From Parabacteroides distasonis (lineage in GTDB: Bacteria; Bacteroidota; Bacteroidia; Bacteroidales; Tannerellaceae): DNA of 64,000 bases. A program made the position numbers and the translations under genes. The stretch is from the NCBI GenBank assembly GCA_021531385.1, contig JAFBIR010000002.1, positions 248,001 to 312,000 on the forward strand, given 5' to 3'. The notes beneath the pieces are model-generated. The model had not been told where the DNA came from. It worked only from the letters and a program-made list of their open reading frames with translations, and did no database searches. Positions 1-7,286 of this stretch are shown piece by piece (positions within the stretch are counted from its first letter, which is position 1; every line of letters starts with the position of its first letter).

Positions 1-903
1 TTACTGAATCCGGCCGCTTGCCGCATCTTGGGAGGGCTCCGCATGGACGATTGTGTAGGGGAACCACTTTCCACCATAGACAGTCCTTTGATCGAGGAGC
101 TGCAAACCTTACCCCTGTTTGGCAGTCGCACCGTCCGTTTCGGCGATGCCAGCATTTATAAATGTACCCGTTCCTCGTTTCTGGAAAACGGCTATACCCA
201 CTCCTTCTATCTGATTGAGAGCTTGACCGATGAGGTGTTTAAAGCGGAGCGGAAAGCCTATGAGAAGGTGATCCGCATGATCTCGCATGAGGTGAACAAC
301 ACGACGGCCGGCATAACCTCTACCTTAGACACCTTGGAGAGCACCTTCCAAGGAATGCCGGATATGGCAGACATCTGCGAGGTGTTGCAGGTCTCGATTG
401 ATCGCTGTTACAGCATGAGCCGATTCATTACCAATTTCGCGGATGTGATACGCATTCCCGAACCCTGCTGCCGACCGACCTCCTTAAATCAAGTAGTGAG
501 TGTTTGCAAGCGGTTCATGGAAACGGTTTGTCAGGAGAAGCGGATCGAACTGCAAGTAGAATTAGCCGATCCCTCACCGGAGGTCTCGTTAGACTCAGCG
601 CTGTTTGAGCAGGTCTTGGTGAATATCATCAAGAACGCAGTAGAATCCATTGGCGAAGAGGGGCGTATCGTGATCCAAACCTTTGCTGACCCGCCCTGCA
701 TGGAGATTGCGGATAACGGCAAAGGCATTGACAAGGCCACTGAATCCAAACTGTTTACCCCCTTCTTCTCCACCAAGCCCAACGGACAAGGCTTAGGATT
801 GATTTTCATCCGCGAGGTGTTGGACCGCCATCGTTGCCTCTTCTCGTTGCGCACCTATCCGGATGGTTATACCCGGTTTAAGATCGCTTTCCCACCGCAT
901 TAA
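1..903 (+). CDS. Sensor histidine kinase, C-terminal part (5' end outside window)
   Basis: The reading frame is open from the first base, so the N-terminus lies upstream. The visible part resembles NtrY/NtrB-like kinases: an H-box with the phospho-acceptor His in MISHEVNN, a dimerisation helix, then an HATPase domain with N-box NIIKNAVES, G1 box ADNGKGI and G2 box GQGLGLIFI. It would autophosphorylate on His and pass phosphate to a response regulator, probably an NtrC-like activator encoded upstream (inference). A TTG at 28 could be read as a start, but the frame continues upstream of it. No membrane segment is visible in this part. Confidence 0.9.
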   Translation, partial: LLNPAACRILGGLRMDDCVGEPLSTIDSPLIEELQTLPLFGSRTVRFGDASIYKCTRSSFLENGYTHSFYLIESLTDEVFKAERKAYEKVIRMISHEVNNTTAGITSTLDTLESTFQGMPDMADICEVLQVSIDRCYSMSRFITNFADVIRIPEPCCRPTSLNQVVSVCKRFMETVCQEKRIELQVELADPSPEVSLDSALFEQVLVNIIKNAVESIGEEGRIVIQTFADPPCMEIADNGKGIDKATESKLFTPFFSTKPNGQGLGLIFIREVLDRHRCLFSLRTYPDGYTRFKIAFPPH

Positions 904-977
904 GCGAAGATAGGGTGCATCTGGCTCCTTCGGCAAAAAAAGGTGAGGTGGAAGGGACAACTAAACGGGCTTTTCTC

Positions 978-985
978 TATATTTG
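978..985 (+). promoter_or_regulatory. -7 box of ferritin gene
   Basis: TATATTTG matches the Bacteroidetes TAnnTTTG -7 consensus 52 bp before the ferritin ATG. No clear -33 TTTG lies at the usual distance. Confidence 0.5.
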
Positions 986-1037
986 CAGCGTTATTAGAAA
1001 AAGCGTAGAAGACATAACAATTTAAAAATAGAATATT

Positions 1038-1520
1038 ATGGTTTTAAGTCAAGAGTTATCAGAGGCTTTCAATGCCCAGGTGAATGCGGAGATGTGGTCA
1101 GCTAACTTGTATCTTTCAATGGCTGTTTATTTCAAAAAAGAAGGCTTGAACGGTTGCGCACATTGGATGGAAAAACAATTTGAGGAGGAGAACGAGCACG
1201 CACAGAAGATGATCGACTTCGCTATTGAGCGTGGTGGTAACATCGAGATCGGTCAGATCAATGTAGTTCCTACCGGTTGGGGCAATCCGTTGGAAGTGTT
1301 TGAGCACGTTTACAGCCACGAGTGCAAGGTATCTGAGATGATCGACAAGATGGTTGATATCGCAGAGAAAGATCGTGACCATGCGTCTCGCGACTTCTTG
1401 TTTGGTTTCGTACGCGAGCAGGTTGAGGAGGAGCGCACAGCAAAAGACATCGTTGACCAATTCAAGGCTTACGGTGAGCACCACTATGGCATCATGGACC
1501 ACAAGTTGGGCAAGAGATAA
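1038..1520 (+). CDS. ftnA: Non-haem bacterial ferritin
   Basis: This 160-residue protein has the usual length of FtnA-type ferritins, which oxidise Fe(II) and store it in a 24-subunit cytoplasmic shell. Ferroxidase-site residues are visible: Glu18 in the first helix (NAEMWSANLYLSM) and Glu51/His54 in EENEH, followed by the C-terminal helix pair (FVREQVEEERTAKDI). It stands alone between its own -7 box and a strong terminator, so it is probably monocistronic. Iron or oxygen stress control is likely from family knowledge, but no operator was recognised. Confidence 0.95.
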   Translation: MVLSQELSEAFNAQVNAEMWSANLYLSMAVYFKKEGLNGCAHWMEKQFEEENEHAQKMIDFAIERGGNIEIGQINVVPTGWGNPLEVFEHVYSHECKVSEMIDKMVDIAEKDRDHASRDFLFGFVREQVEEERTAKDIVDQFKAYGEHHYGIMDHKLGKR

Positions 1521-1546
1521 GCCTTCTCTTTAGAAGATTTTTGAGG

Positions 1547-1584
1547 ATGAGGAACAAACGATGAGTTTGCTCCTCATTTTTTTT
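1547..1584 (+). terminator. Rho-independent terminator after ferritin
   Basis: A stem of about 13 bp with one mismatch (ATGAGGAACAAAC pairing with GTTTGCTCCTCAT) is followed directly by a run of T. Confidence 0.85.
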
Positions 1585-1610
1585 GTACATTCGCGGACAA
1601 ACAAAAATCT

Positions 1611-2048
1611 ATGAGACTAAGCGACGAATGGTTTATGGCGCTCTCTGAAAACGAGGCGGGACAGCTAATCACGATCCAGGGACGGGACGAGCTGAATGAG
1701 TTCATGGCGTGTGGGAAATTGAAAGAGCGGGTAGAAGTCACGTGGCCCTACGAGTCGGACGAAAAAGGATTGCCCTCGGAGGCGTTGGCCGAACAGATGG
1801 AGACTGTGGAGGAGGCCCTACGCAAAGCCATGGAGAAGGATAAGCTGGCCATCTTGACCGGCGTGTACACCGGAGGCGGCGAGAAAGTCTGGGTTTTCTA
1901 TACCCGCACAACCCGTGTCTTTGGCGAGCGACTGAACGAGGCATTGGCCACTTTTGAACTGCTTCCCATCTCGATTTACACGGAGTTAGACCCTGAATGG
2001 GAGGAGTATCAAGACCTCTACGAAATGAAGCAATGGGCCGTCGGATAA
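1611..2048 (+). CDS. DUF695-like conserved protein
   Basis: This is a 145-residue acidic cytoplasmic protein without a signal peptide or membrane segment. It alternates helices and strands and ends with YTELDPEWEEYQDLYE, which resembles the DUF695 family of unknown function. The family link is from recollection of the pattern and is moderate. It lies alone between the ferritin terminator and the next promoter. TACATTCG at 1586-1593 could be a weak -7 box. No function is assigned. Confidence 0.75.
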   Translation: MRLSDEWFMALSENEAGQLITIQGRDELNEFMACGKLKERVEVTWPYESDEKGLPSEALAEQMETVEEALRKAMEKDKLAILTGVYTGGGEKVWVFYTRTTRVFGERLNEALATFELLPISIYTELDPEWEEYQDLYEMKQWAVG

Positions 2049-2099
2049 CTCGATTTGACAAACTGATAGCTTTTTAATGTATTTAACATGTTAAGAAGA

Positions 2100-2128
2100 T
2101 TGAAAGTGAGAATATAATTTTAATTTTG
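2100..2128 (+). promoter_or_regulatory. Bacteroidetes-type promoter of the TIM-barrel lipoprotein gene
   Basis: TTG at 2100-2102, an 18-bp spacer, then TAATTTTG at 2121-2128 match the -33/-7 pattern, 37 bp before the ATG. Confidence 0.6.
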
Positions 2129-2165
2129 TCGAAATTCTAAAATCAACTTTATACAATATACTACA

Positions 2166-3071
2166 ATGCAGAATAGACGTAATTTTTTGAAGCAAGCTTC
2201 TTTGATGCTTGCAGGTGGTTTGGTCGCTCCGCAGTTGTTAACTTCTTGCGGTGGTGGTAATGGCTCAGCAGCAGGCGCTGCTACCGAGGCTGCGAAGAAG
2301 CACATCGGTCTTCAGTTGTATTCTTTGCGTGATGATATCAATGATTTAGGTATCCAGAAAGTGCTGGAGATCGTTTCAAAGATGGGCTATGTGAACATCG
2401 AGACAGCAGGCTATAGCGATGATGGTAAGATCTACGATGTTGAGCCGGGCGAGTTCAAGAAAATGTGCGCTGACCTGGGTATGCGTTGCACCAGCGCTCA
2501 CCTTTCTCACTTCATGAGCGATGACATGCAGGCTGACTTGTCTTGGTGGAACAAGGCAATCGAGGCACACAAGAAGGCTGGTATGAAGTATATGGTTATG
2601 CCGGTTTCTCCGATCAACGAGAAGGCCTCTTTGGATCTGCTGAAGAAGTACTTCGGTGACTACTTCTATCAGATTGGTTTGGCTGCTGCAGGCGCAGGTA
2701 TCAAGTTCGGTTATCACAACCACGATTATGAGTTCAAGCAGATCGAGGGTCAGACCATCTACGATTTGATGTTGGAGAATTCAAGCCCCGACCATGTAAT
2801 GTTTGAGATGGACGTTTATTGGGTAATGCGTGGTGGTCAGAACCCGGTTGACTACTTGAAGAAGTATCCGAACCGTTTCCCGATCTTGCACATCAAGGAC
2901 GAGAAGGCAATCGGTGCCAGCGGTACGATGGACTTCAAGTCTATCTTCGATCAGGCTTACGCTAACGGCGTGAAGGATTGGTATGTAGAGGTTGAGCGCT
3001 ACGATGGCACTCCGCAGGAGGATGTACAGAAGAGCTATGACTTCTTGAACAGCGCTGATTATGTGAAGTAA
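2166..3071 (+). CDS. Sugar phosphate isomerase/epimerase-like TIM-barrel protein, Tat-exported lipoprotein
   Basis: The N-terminus has a twin-arginine motif (RRNFLKQ), a hydrophobic stretch and a lipobox-like LLTSC, which predict Tat export and lipidation at Cys27. The rest is a xylose-isomerase-like (AP endonuclease family 2) barrel with metal-ligand-like segments: HNHDYEF near residue 182, EMDVYWV near 216 and HIKDE near 243. Relatives act on sugars or inositol derivatives outside the cytoplasm; the substrate cannot be told here. It is monocistronic, with its own promoter and terminator. Confidence 0.88.
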   Translation: MQNRRNFLKQASLMLAGGLVAPQLLTSCGGGNGSAAGAATEAAKKHIGLQLYSLRDDINDLGIQKVLEIVSKMGYVNIETAGYSDDGKIYDVEPGEFKKMCADLGMRCTSAHLSHFMSDDMQADLSWWNKAIEAHKKAGMKYMVMPVSPINEKASLDLLKKYFGDYFYQIGLAAAGAGIKFGYHNHDYEFKQIEGQTIYDLMLENSSPDHVMFEMDVYWVMRGGQNPVDYLKKYPNRFPILHIKDEKAIGASGTMDFKSIFDQAYANGVKDWYVEVERYDGTPQEDVQKSYDFLNSADYVK

Positions 3072-3092
3072 TCCATTCCTTACAAATATCCG

Positions 3093-3130
3093 GAAAGCCA
3101 TTCGTTTTGCGACGGATGGCTTTTCTTTTT
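3093..3130 (+). terminator. Terminator after the TIM-barrel lipoprotein gene
   Basis: AAAGCCATTCG pairs with CGGATGGCTTT around a short loop, followed by a T-rich tail. Confidence 0.8.
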
Positions 3131-3183
3131 GCCTATTCTCCCCAGCTACCCATTTCTAATAGGAATATAAAATGTCGATATAT

Positions 3184-3223
3184 AAAAAAAGAAGACCCCT
3201 GATAGCTGTTCTATCAGAGGTCT
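3184..3223 (-). terminator. Terminator of the tRNA-Tyr/tRNA-Gly transcript
   Basis: On the minus strand a 13-bp stem (AGACCTCTGATAG with CTATCAGGGGTCT, one mismatch) is followed by TTC and a run of T. Confidence 0.8.
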
Positions 3224-3230
3224 CTTCAAG

Positions 3231-3303
3231 AGCGGAAGACGGGACTCAAACCCGCGACCCTCAGCTTGGAAGGCTAATGCTCTATCGACTGAGCTACTTC
3301 CGC
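3231..3303 (-). tRNA. tRNA-Gly (anticodon TCC)
   Basis: The minus strand folds as a cloverleaf. The acceptor stem is GCGGAAG/CTTCCGC, the D arm is GCTC/GAGC, and the anticodon loop CTTCCAA gives anticodon TCC. The T arm contains GGGTTTGAGTCCC. CCA is not encoded. It lies downstream of tRNA-Tyr in one transcript. Confidence 0.93.
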
Positions 3304-3325
3304 ATGAATTGCGAATTAAAAGGAG

Positions 3326-3408
3326 TGGGCAGTGATGGATTCGAACCACCGAAGGCGTAAGCCAGCTGAGTTACAGTCAGCCCCATTTGGCCACTCTGGT
3401 AACTGCCC
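3326..3408 (-). tRNA. tRNA-Tyr (anticodon GTA)
   Basis: The minus strand has acceptor stem GGGCAGT/ACTGCCC, anticodon loop CTGTAAC (GTA), the long variable arm expected of bacterial tRNA-Tyr, and a T arm with GGTTCGAATCC. It is the first gene after the promoter at 3428-3457. Confidence 0.93.
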
Positions 3409-3427
3409 TTTTTCCTTAATTGCGCTG

Positions 3428-3457
3428 CAAAGGTAAGTCTTTTTTTTGAATACGCAA
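3428..3457 (-). promoter_or_regulatory. Promoter of the tRNA operon
   Basis: On the minus strand TTG (3455-3457), a 19-bp spacer and TACCTTTG (3428-3435) match the -33/-7 consensus. The tRNA-Tyr 5' end follows 20 bp later. Confidence 0.75.
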
Positions 3458-3461
3458 GCGA

Positions 3462-3944
3462 TTAGGCCGAAAAATTCGCCATTTTAATAGCCGTCACCGC
3501 TGCCTCATCCCCCTTATTGCCATATTTACCACCCGCACGATCCTCAGATTGCTGCATCGTGTTGGTAGTCAACAAACCGAAAATGAAGGGGATATCATAC
3601 ATGAGATTCAACTCCGTAATACCCTGTGTCACGCCTGAGCAGACATAATCGAAATGGGGCGTATCCCCTCTCACGACGCAGCCCAACACGATGACCGCAT
3701 CCAAGTCTTTAGACTCCGCCAAACGCTTCGCCCCAAAGGTCAGCTCAAAACTGCCCGGCACACGCTTCACGATGATATTTTGCGGTTTCACGCCATGCCG
3801 TTCTAATGTATTACAAGCTCCCTCCAACAACTTCTCCGTGATGTTACGATTCCATTCAGCCACCACGATACCGATATTCAAGTTTGTCGCATCGGGTACG
3901 CTGTCAAAATCGTACTGAGATAAGTTCTGATATGCAGTAGCCAT
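3462..3944 (-). CDS. ribH: 6,7-dimethyl-8-ribityllumazine synthase
   Basis: It condenses 5-amino-6-ribitylaminouracil with 3,4-dihydroxy-2-butanone 4-phosphate, the penultimate step of riboflavin synthesis. The 160 residues carry the family hallmarks: AEWNRNIT near the N-terminus, VPGSFEL, the catalytic-His loop [23 protein letters not shown] and the C-terminal [14 protein letters not shown]. It begins 8 bp after the TPR gene stop and is probably cotranscribed with it. No FMN riboswitch is visible, as expected for an internal gene. Confidence 0.97.
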   Translation of the reverse strand: MATAYQNLSQYDFDSVPDATNLNIGIVVAEWNRNITEKLLEGACNTLERHGVKPQNIIVKRVPGSFELTFGAKRLAESKDLDAVIVLGCVVRGDTPHFDYVCSGVTQGITELNLMYDIPFIFGLLTTNTMQQSEDRAGGKYGNKGDEAAVTAIKMANFSA

Positions 3945-3952
3945 ACTTTATA

Positions 3953-4639
3953 TTATTTAGCTGCAGCAGCGCGTGTGATATACTTATCGATGTCAGCGGC
4001 CTCCATAGAGTTGTAATAGTGCTCCTTGATACGCTTATAAGCCTCGACAGCCTTACCATACTCCTTCAAGTTCTCGTAAGCAAGACCAGCTTTCTTCAAG
4101 TAAACAGGGCTAACCACCTCATTATCGGCAGCCTTCGCCGCTTTCTCAAAATAGCTGACACCCTCTTTCACGTCACCCATGTTCACATAGCAATCGCCGA
4201 TCAAGCCCACGATCGCCGGAGAGATCATGTTGTCGCTGCCACTGAAAGCCTTCAAATAATCCAGCGCCTTCTCCGTCTCACCCATCTTGAAATAGCTGAT
4301 GCCAGCGTATGCCTTGGCCAAGTTGCCAGCGTCTGTGCTGCCATACTCGTCGATAATAGCCTCAAAGCCTAAATAATCCGCACCATTGCCGTTCAAAGCC
4401 AATGCGAAAGAGTCTTTTGCGAAATATTGCTCACCCTTGAACAACTCAGCGGCTGCCTTATGCTCGCGTGGGATCACATAACCATACTTAATACCCAAGA
4501 CCGCTCCTACAACGACAACAACGGCAACAATGCCTGTAATGATTTTCTTTGAATGTTCCTCAATGAACATCTCTACCCGGGAGACAAGTACCTCCACTTC
4601 TCCCACCTCGTCGTAGGTCTCTTTTTCTGTAGTAGCCAT
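3953..4639 (-). CDS. Membrane-anchored TPR protein
   Basis: A short acidic N-terminus is followed by one hydrophobic segment (about residues 34-53, IITGIVAVVVVVGAVLG). The remainder is helical tetratricopeptide repeats (for example AKAYAGISYFKMGETEKAL and AGLAYENLKEYGKAVEAY). The layout resembles YfgM-type single-pass proteins with TPRs facing the periplasm; a role in envelope protein handling is inference. It is the first gene before ribH. A weak -7 variant, TACTTTCG, lies on the minus strand at 4715-4722. Confidence 0.85.
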   Translation of the reverse strand: MATTEKETYDEVGEVEVLVSRVEMFIEEHSKKIITGIVAVVVVVGAVLGIKYGYVIPREHKAAAELFKGEQYFAKDSFALALNGNGADYLGFEAIIDEYGSTDAGNLAKAYAGISYFKMGETEKALDYLKAFSGSDNMISPAIVGLIGDCYVNMGDVKEGVSYFEKAAKAADNEVVSPVYLKKAGLAYENLKEYGKAVEAYKRIKEHYYNSMEAADIDKYITRAAAAK

Positions 4640-4764
4640 AATGTGTTTTATACGTTGTTATTAATTTATCAATGCTTCGCTCGCAACATGCCGCATGGCA
4701 GGCGATTCAGAGCGCGAAAGTAGTTTTTTTTAGCGAGATAATCTATACTTCGAACTATATTTTT

Positions 4765-4772
4765 TACTTTTG
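4765..4772 (+). promoter_or_regulatory. -7 box of recF
   Basis: TACTTTTG matches TAnnTTTG 20 bp before the ATG at 4792. This supports that start over in-frame codons further upstream. Confidence 0.55.
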
Positions 4773-4791
4773 CGCCATTAATACATCCGAG

Positions 4792-5889
4792 ATGATACTG
4801 AACAGGCTTTCTATTCTCAATTACAAAAACATACTGCAGGCGGAAGTGGCTTTCTCTCCGAAAATGAACTGTTTCTTCGGAAACAACGGCATGGGAAAGA
4901 CCAATCTGCTCGACGCTATCTATTACCTCTCCTTTGCGAAAAGCCATATCCATACGCAAGACAGCCAAATCATCCACAACGAGCAGGATATGTGCGTGCT
5001 GCAGGGGCAATACGATTATGAGGGAAGGCCGGAGGAAATCTTCTGTGCCATCCGGCGGAAGCAGCGCAAACAGTTCAAACGCAACAAGAAGGAATATGAC
5101 AAGCTGTCTGAACACATCGGATTATTACCTTTGGTGATGGTCTCGCCGGCAGACGCAGACCTGATACGTGGGGGCAGCGAGGAGCGCAGGCGTTTTCTCG
5201 ATCTAATTATTTCTCAGCAAGATAAGAGCTACTTGCATGCGTTGATCCAATACAACAAGGCGCTCTTGCAACGCAATACACTGCTCAAGGAGCAATCGCT
5301 CGACACCTCCCTCTACGAGGTATTGGAAATGCAGCTGAGCATGTATGGGCAGATGATCCACGAGATCCGGCGACAATTGGTAGAGGATTTCACCCCCATC
5401 TTCAACACCTATTACCAACGCATCTGCGGAGCGACCGAGAACGTGGGATTGCAATACCTCTCGCAATTGGAGGAGGGAGATTTCACCGAGCGGTTGGCGC
5501 GAAACCGGGAGCGAGATCACATCTTGGGCTATACCTCCGTGGGCATTCACAAGGATGAATTGGAAATGACCCTCAACGGCTACCTGATCCGTCGGGTCGG
5601 ATCGCAAGGGCAAAACAAAAGTTACCTGATTGCCTTGAAGTTGGCACAGTTCGCCTTCCTCAACCAACGAGGACAAACCACTCCTATCCTATTGTTGGAC
5701 GATCTGTTCGACAAATTAGACGCCATGCGCGTGGAACAGATTGTCAAGCTGGTCAGTGGCGAAGCGTTCGGACAGACCTTTATCACAGACACCAATCGCA
5801 AATACCTCGATGCGATATTGAATGCGATGGGAGGAGACCATGCGCTGTTCAAGGTGGAACAGGGAGTGGTCACGCCGATGGAGGAATAA
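4792..5889 (+). CDS. recF: DNA replication and repair protein RecF
   Basis: RecF is an SMC-like ATPase that loads RecA at gaps on SSB-coated DNA. The protein starts MILNRLSILNYKN and carries Walker A GNNGMGKTN, an arm region, a signature-like segment GSQGQNKSYLIALKLAQF and Walker B LLLDDLFDKLD followed by the D-loop. The 365 residues fit the family. The frame stays open upstream to 4672, but the -7 box at 4765 and the conserved N-terminus favour 4792. The next gene, dciA, starts 3 bp after the stop. Confidence 0.95.
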   Translation: MILNRLSILNYKNILQAEVAFSPKMNCFFGNNGMGKTNLLDAIYYLSFAKSHIHTQDSQIIHNEQDMCVLQGQYDYEGRPEEIFCAIRRKQRKQFKRNKKEYDKLSEHIGLLPLVMVSPADADLIRGGSEERRRFLDLIISQQDKSYLHALIQYNKALLQRNTLLKEQSLDTSLYEVLEMQLSMYGQMIHEIRRQLVEDFTPIFNTYYQRICGATENVGLQYLSQLEEGDFTERLARNRERDHILGYTSVGIHKDELEMTLNGYLIRRVGSQGQNKSYLIALKLAQFAFLNQRGQTTPILLLDDLFDKLDAMRVEQIVKLVSGEAFGQTFITDTNRKYLDAILNAMGGDHALFKVEQGVVTPMEE

Positions 5890-5892
5890 CTC

Positions 5893-6186
5893 ATGCGCAG
5901 AAGAAACGACCAATCTATCGGTGAGGTTATCCGAGCTTTCTTTGAAGATAATCCGGGCATACGGCAAAAGATTTTAGAGGTACGCATAGAACGGGCTTGG
6001 GGAGAGACCTGCGGGCCCACCATTTTGCGTTACACCCGCAACCTGTTCATGAAAGGCACAGTGCTCCATGTGTCGCTCACCTCCGCTGTCCTCCGCAATG
6101 AGCTCTTAATGAGCAAAGACCATCTGATCAGTACCTTAAACAAAGCGGTGCGAGCCACCGCCGTCACCGACATCCAATTTCATTAA
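5893..6186 (+). CDS. dciA: DciA/DUF721 family helicase-loading factor
   Basis: This 97-residue protein has the DUF721/DciA core: an N-terminal helix (IGEVIRAFFED), WGETCGPTILRYTRNLFMKG, and LTSAVLRNELLMSKDHLISTLN. In bacteria without DnaC/DnaI, DciA interacts with the replicative helicase DnaB. Its position directly after recF matches the arrangement common in Bacteroidetes. The 3-bp spacing implies translation from the same mRNA. Confidence 0.9.
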   Translation: MRRRNDQSIGEVIRAFFEDNPGIRQKILEVRIERAWGETCGPTILRYTRNLFMKGTVLHVSLTSAVLRNELLMSKDHLISTLNKAVRATAVTDIQFH

Positions 6187-6224
6187 TAATTGATCCGCTA
6201 CCCCTATCGTTTCAACAAAATCAC

Positions 6225-6232
6225 TACCTTTG
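6225..6232 (+). promoter_or_regulatory. -7 box of the DUF4160/DUF2442 pair
   Basis: TACCTTTG overlaps an upstream in-frame TTG (6230). That codon therefore cannot be the usual start, which supports the ATG at 6251. Confidence 0.6.
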
Positions 6233-6250
6233 CGAAAAATAGGCAGAGTA

Positions 6251-6493
6251 ATGAGTCCAAGGGCATTATGGATAAACGGCTTTGATTTCTTTTTCTATTC
6301 ATTAGAAGAACAAAGAAAACATATCCATGTGGAAAGAAACGAAAAATATGCTAAAGTATGGCTTGAGCCACACATTGAGTTGGCATATAACAATGGATTC
6401 ACCTCAAAAGAAGTAAAATTCATTTTAAAAACAATCATTGAATATGAACGAGTTATCAACGATAAATGGAACAAACACTTTGGTGGGCAATAA
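6251..6493 (+). CDS. DUF4160 family protein
   Basis: The 80-residue protein shows the DUF4160 layout: FDFFFYS near the start, HIHVERNEKYAKVWLEP, LAYNNGFTSKEV, and an amphipathic C-terminal helix ending IINDKWNKHFGG-like. Proteins of this family are usually encoded beside a DUF2442 gene, as here, and the pair has been discussed as a possible toxin-antitoxin-like module; its function is not established. The start was chosen just downstream of the -7 box. The gene overlaps the next by 50 bp. Confidence 0.82.
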   Translation: MSPRALWINGFDFFFYSLEEQRKHIHVERNEKYAKVWLEPHIELAYNNGFTSKEVKFILKTIIEYERVINDKWNKHFGGQ

Positions 6494-6719
6494 GGCAGAA
6501 GTAACAAGTATATCCCGCCAAGGAATCATTCTATGGGTGAAGGGGCATGAGTATTATTTACCCTACGACAAATACCCTTGGTTTAAAAAGGCTGCCGTTG
6601 ATGACGTTTTCAACGTACAACTCTTAGGAAAAGAACACATTCGTTGGGATGCTTTAGATATTGATCTTAGCCTCTCTATCCTCGTTCACCCGGAAAAATA
6701 CCCGCTGATCAGCAAATAA
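6444..6719 (+). CDS. DUF2442 family protein
   Basis: This is a 91-residue partner of the preceding DUF4160 gene. The DUF2442-like part runs from TSISRQGIILWVKGHEYYLPYDKYPWF to HIRWDALDIDLSLSIL, a small beta-rich fold with the conserved W(D)xLDIDLS end. The ATG at 6444 lies inside the upstream gene; a TTG at 6438 is also in frame. The 50-bp overlap implies translational coupling. The function is unknown. Confidence 0.82.
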   Translation: MNELSTINGTNTLVGNKAEVTSISRQGIILWVKGHEYYLPYDKYPWFKKAAVDDVFNVQLLGKEHIRWDALDIDLSLSILVHPEKYPLISK

Positions 6720-6731
6720 ACTTCAAGCAGC

Positions 6732-7286
6732 TTAATAAACCTTCGTCTCCGTAACGACATGATCCATGGGGTGATCAAAGGATTCAACGGGGACGGAAGA
6801 GACTAACTGAAAATCAAAGCAGATACCAATTTTGGGCGCATGCAAGGAAGAAAGGAGGCGATCATAAAACCCACGGCCGCGACCTAAGCGATGGCATTGG
6901 GCATCGAAAGCCACACCGGGGACAATGATCAAGTCGATCTCCCCCGCTTCCGCCTCCTCCCCATCCGGCTTAGGCTCCCAAATGCCAAAAGCACCCTTCT
7001 GCAGCGATGCCGGACCGGTATAGCGCAACAGACGCAAATCATCGCCCACCACCAAAGGCAGAAAAAGGCGCTTCTGCTGATGCCAGCGCTCGATGAAAGC
7101 CGCCGTCTGCACCTCGCCGGGCAGCGCATGATAAAGTGCTACCTGCTCAGCAGCCTGAAACAGCGGAGACTCCTCTAACCGGCGCAAGATAAGCACCGAT
7201 CGATCAAGCAATTCCGTCGCTGTAAACGCGCTCTTTTTGGCGGCCATATCTTTTCGTAGGGCCTGCTTGGCTTTGTAGATTTCCAT
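6732..7286 (-). CDS. 5-formyltetrahydrofolate cyclo-ligase
   Basis: It converts 5-formyl-THF to 5,10-methenyl-THF using ATP. The 184-residue protein has the N-terminal KAKQALRKDM, the folate-pocket region (LYHALPGEVQT) and the diagnostic C-terminal LIIVPGVAFDAQCHRLGRGRGFYDRLL. Its first 83 bases overlap the 3' end of the S41 peptidase gene in another frame, which is unusually long. Both frames look genuine because the KQALRKDM N-terminus is family-typical. It is the last gene of the deaminase-peptidase-ligase operon. Confidence 0.95.
   Translation of the reverse strand: MEIYKAKQALRKDMAAKKSAFTATELLDRSVLILRRLEESPLFQAAEQVALYHALPGEVQTAAFIERWHQQKRLFLPLVVGDDLRLLRYTGPASLQKGAFGIWEPKPDGEEAEAGEIDLIIVPGVAFDAQCHRLGRGRGFYDRLLSSLHAPKIGICFDFQLVSSVPVESFDHPMDHVVTETKVY

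Noticed and set aside
1586-1593. Full -33/-7 promoter for the DUF695-like gene
   Set aside because: TACATTCG deviates from TAnnTTTG and the nearest TTTG is 16 bp away inside the ferritin terminator stem, so the call is too weak to list as a promoter.
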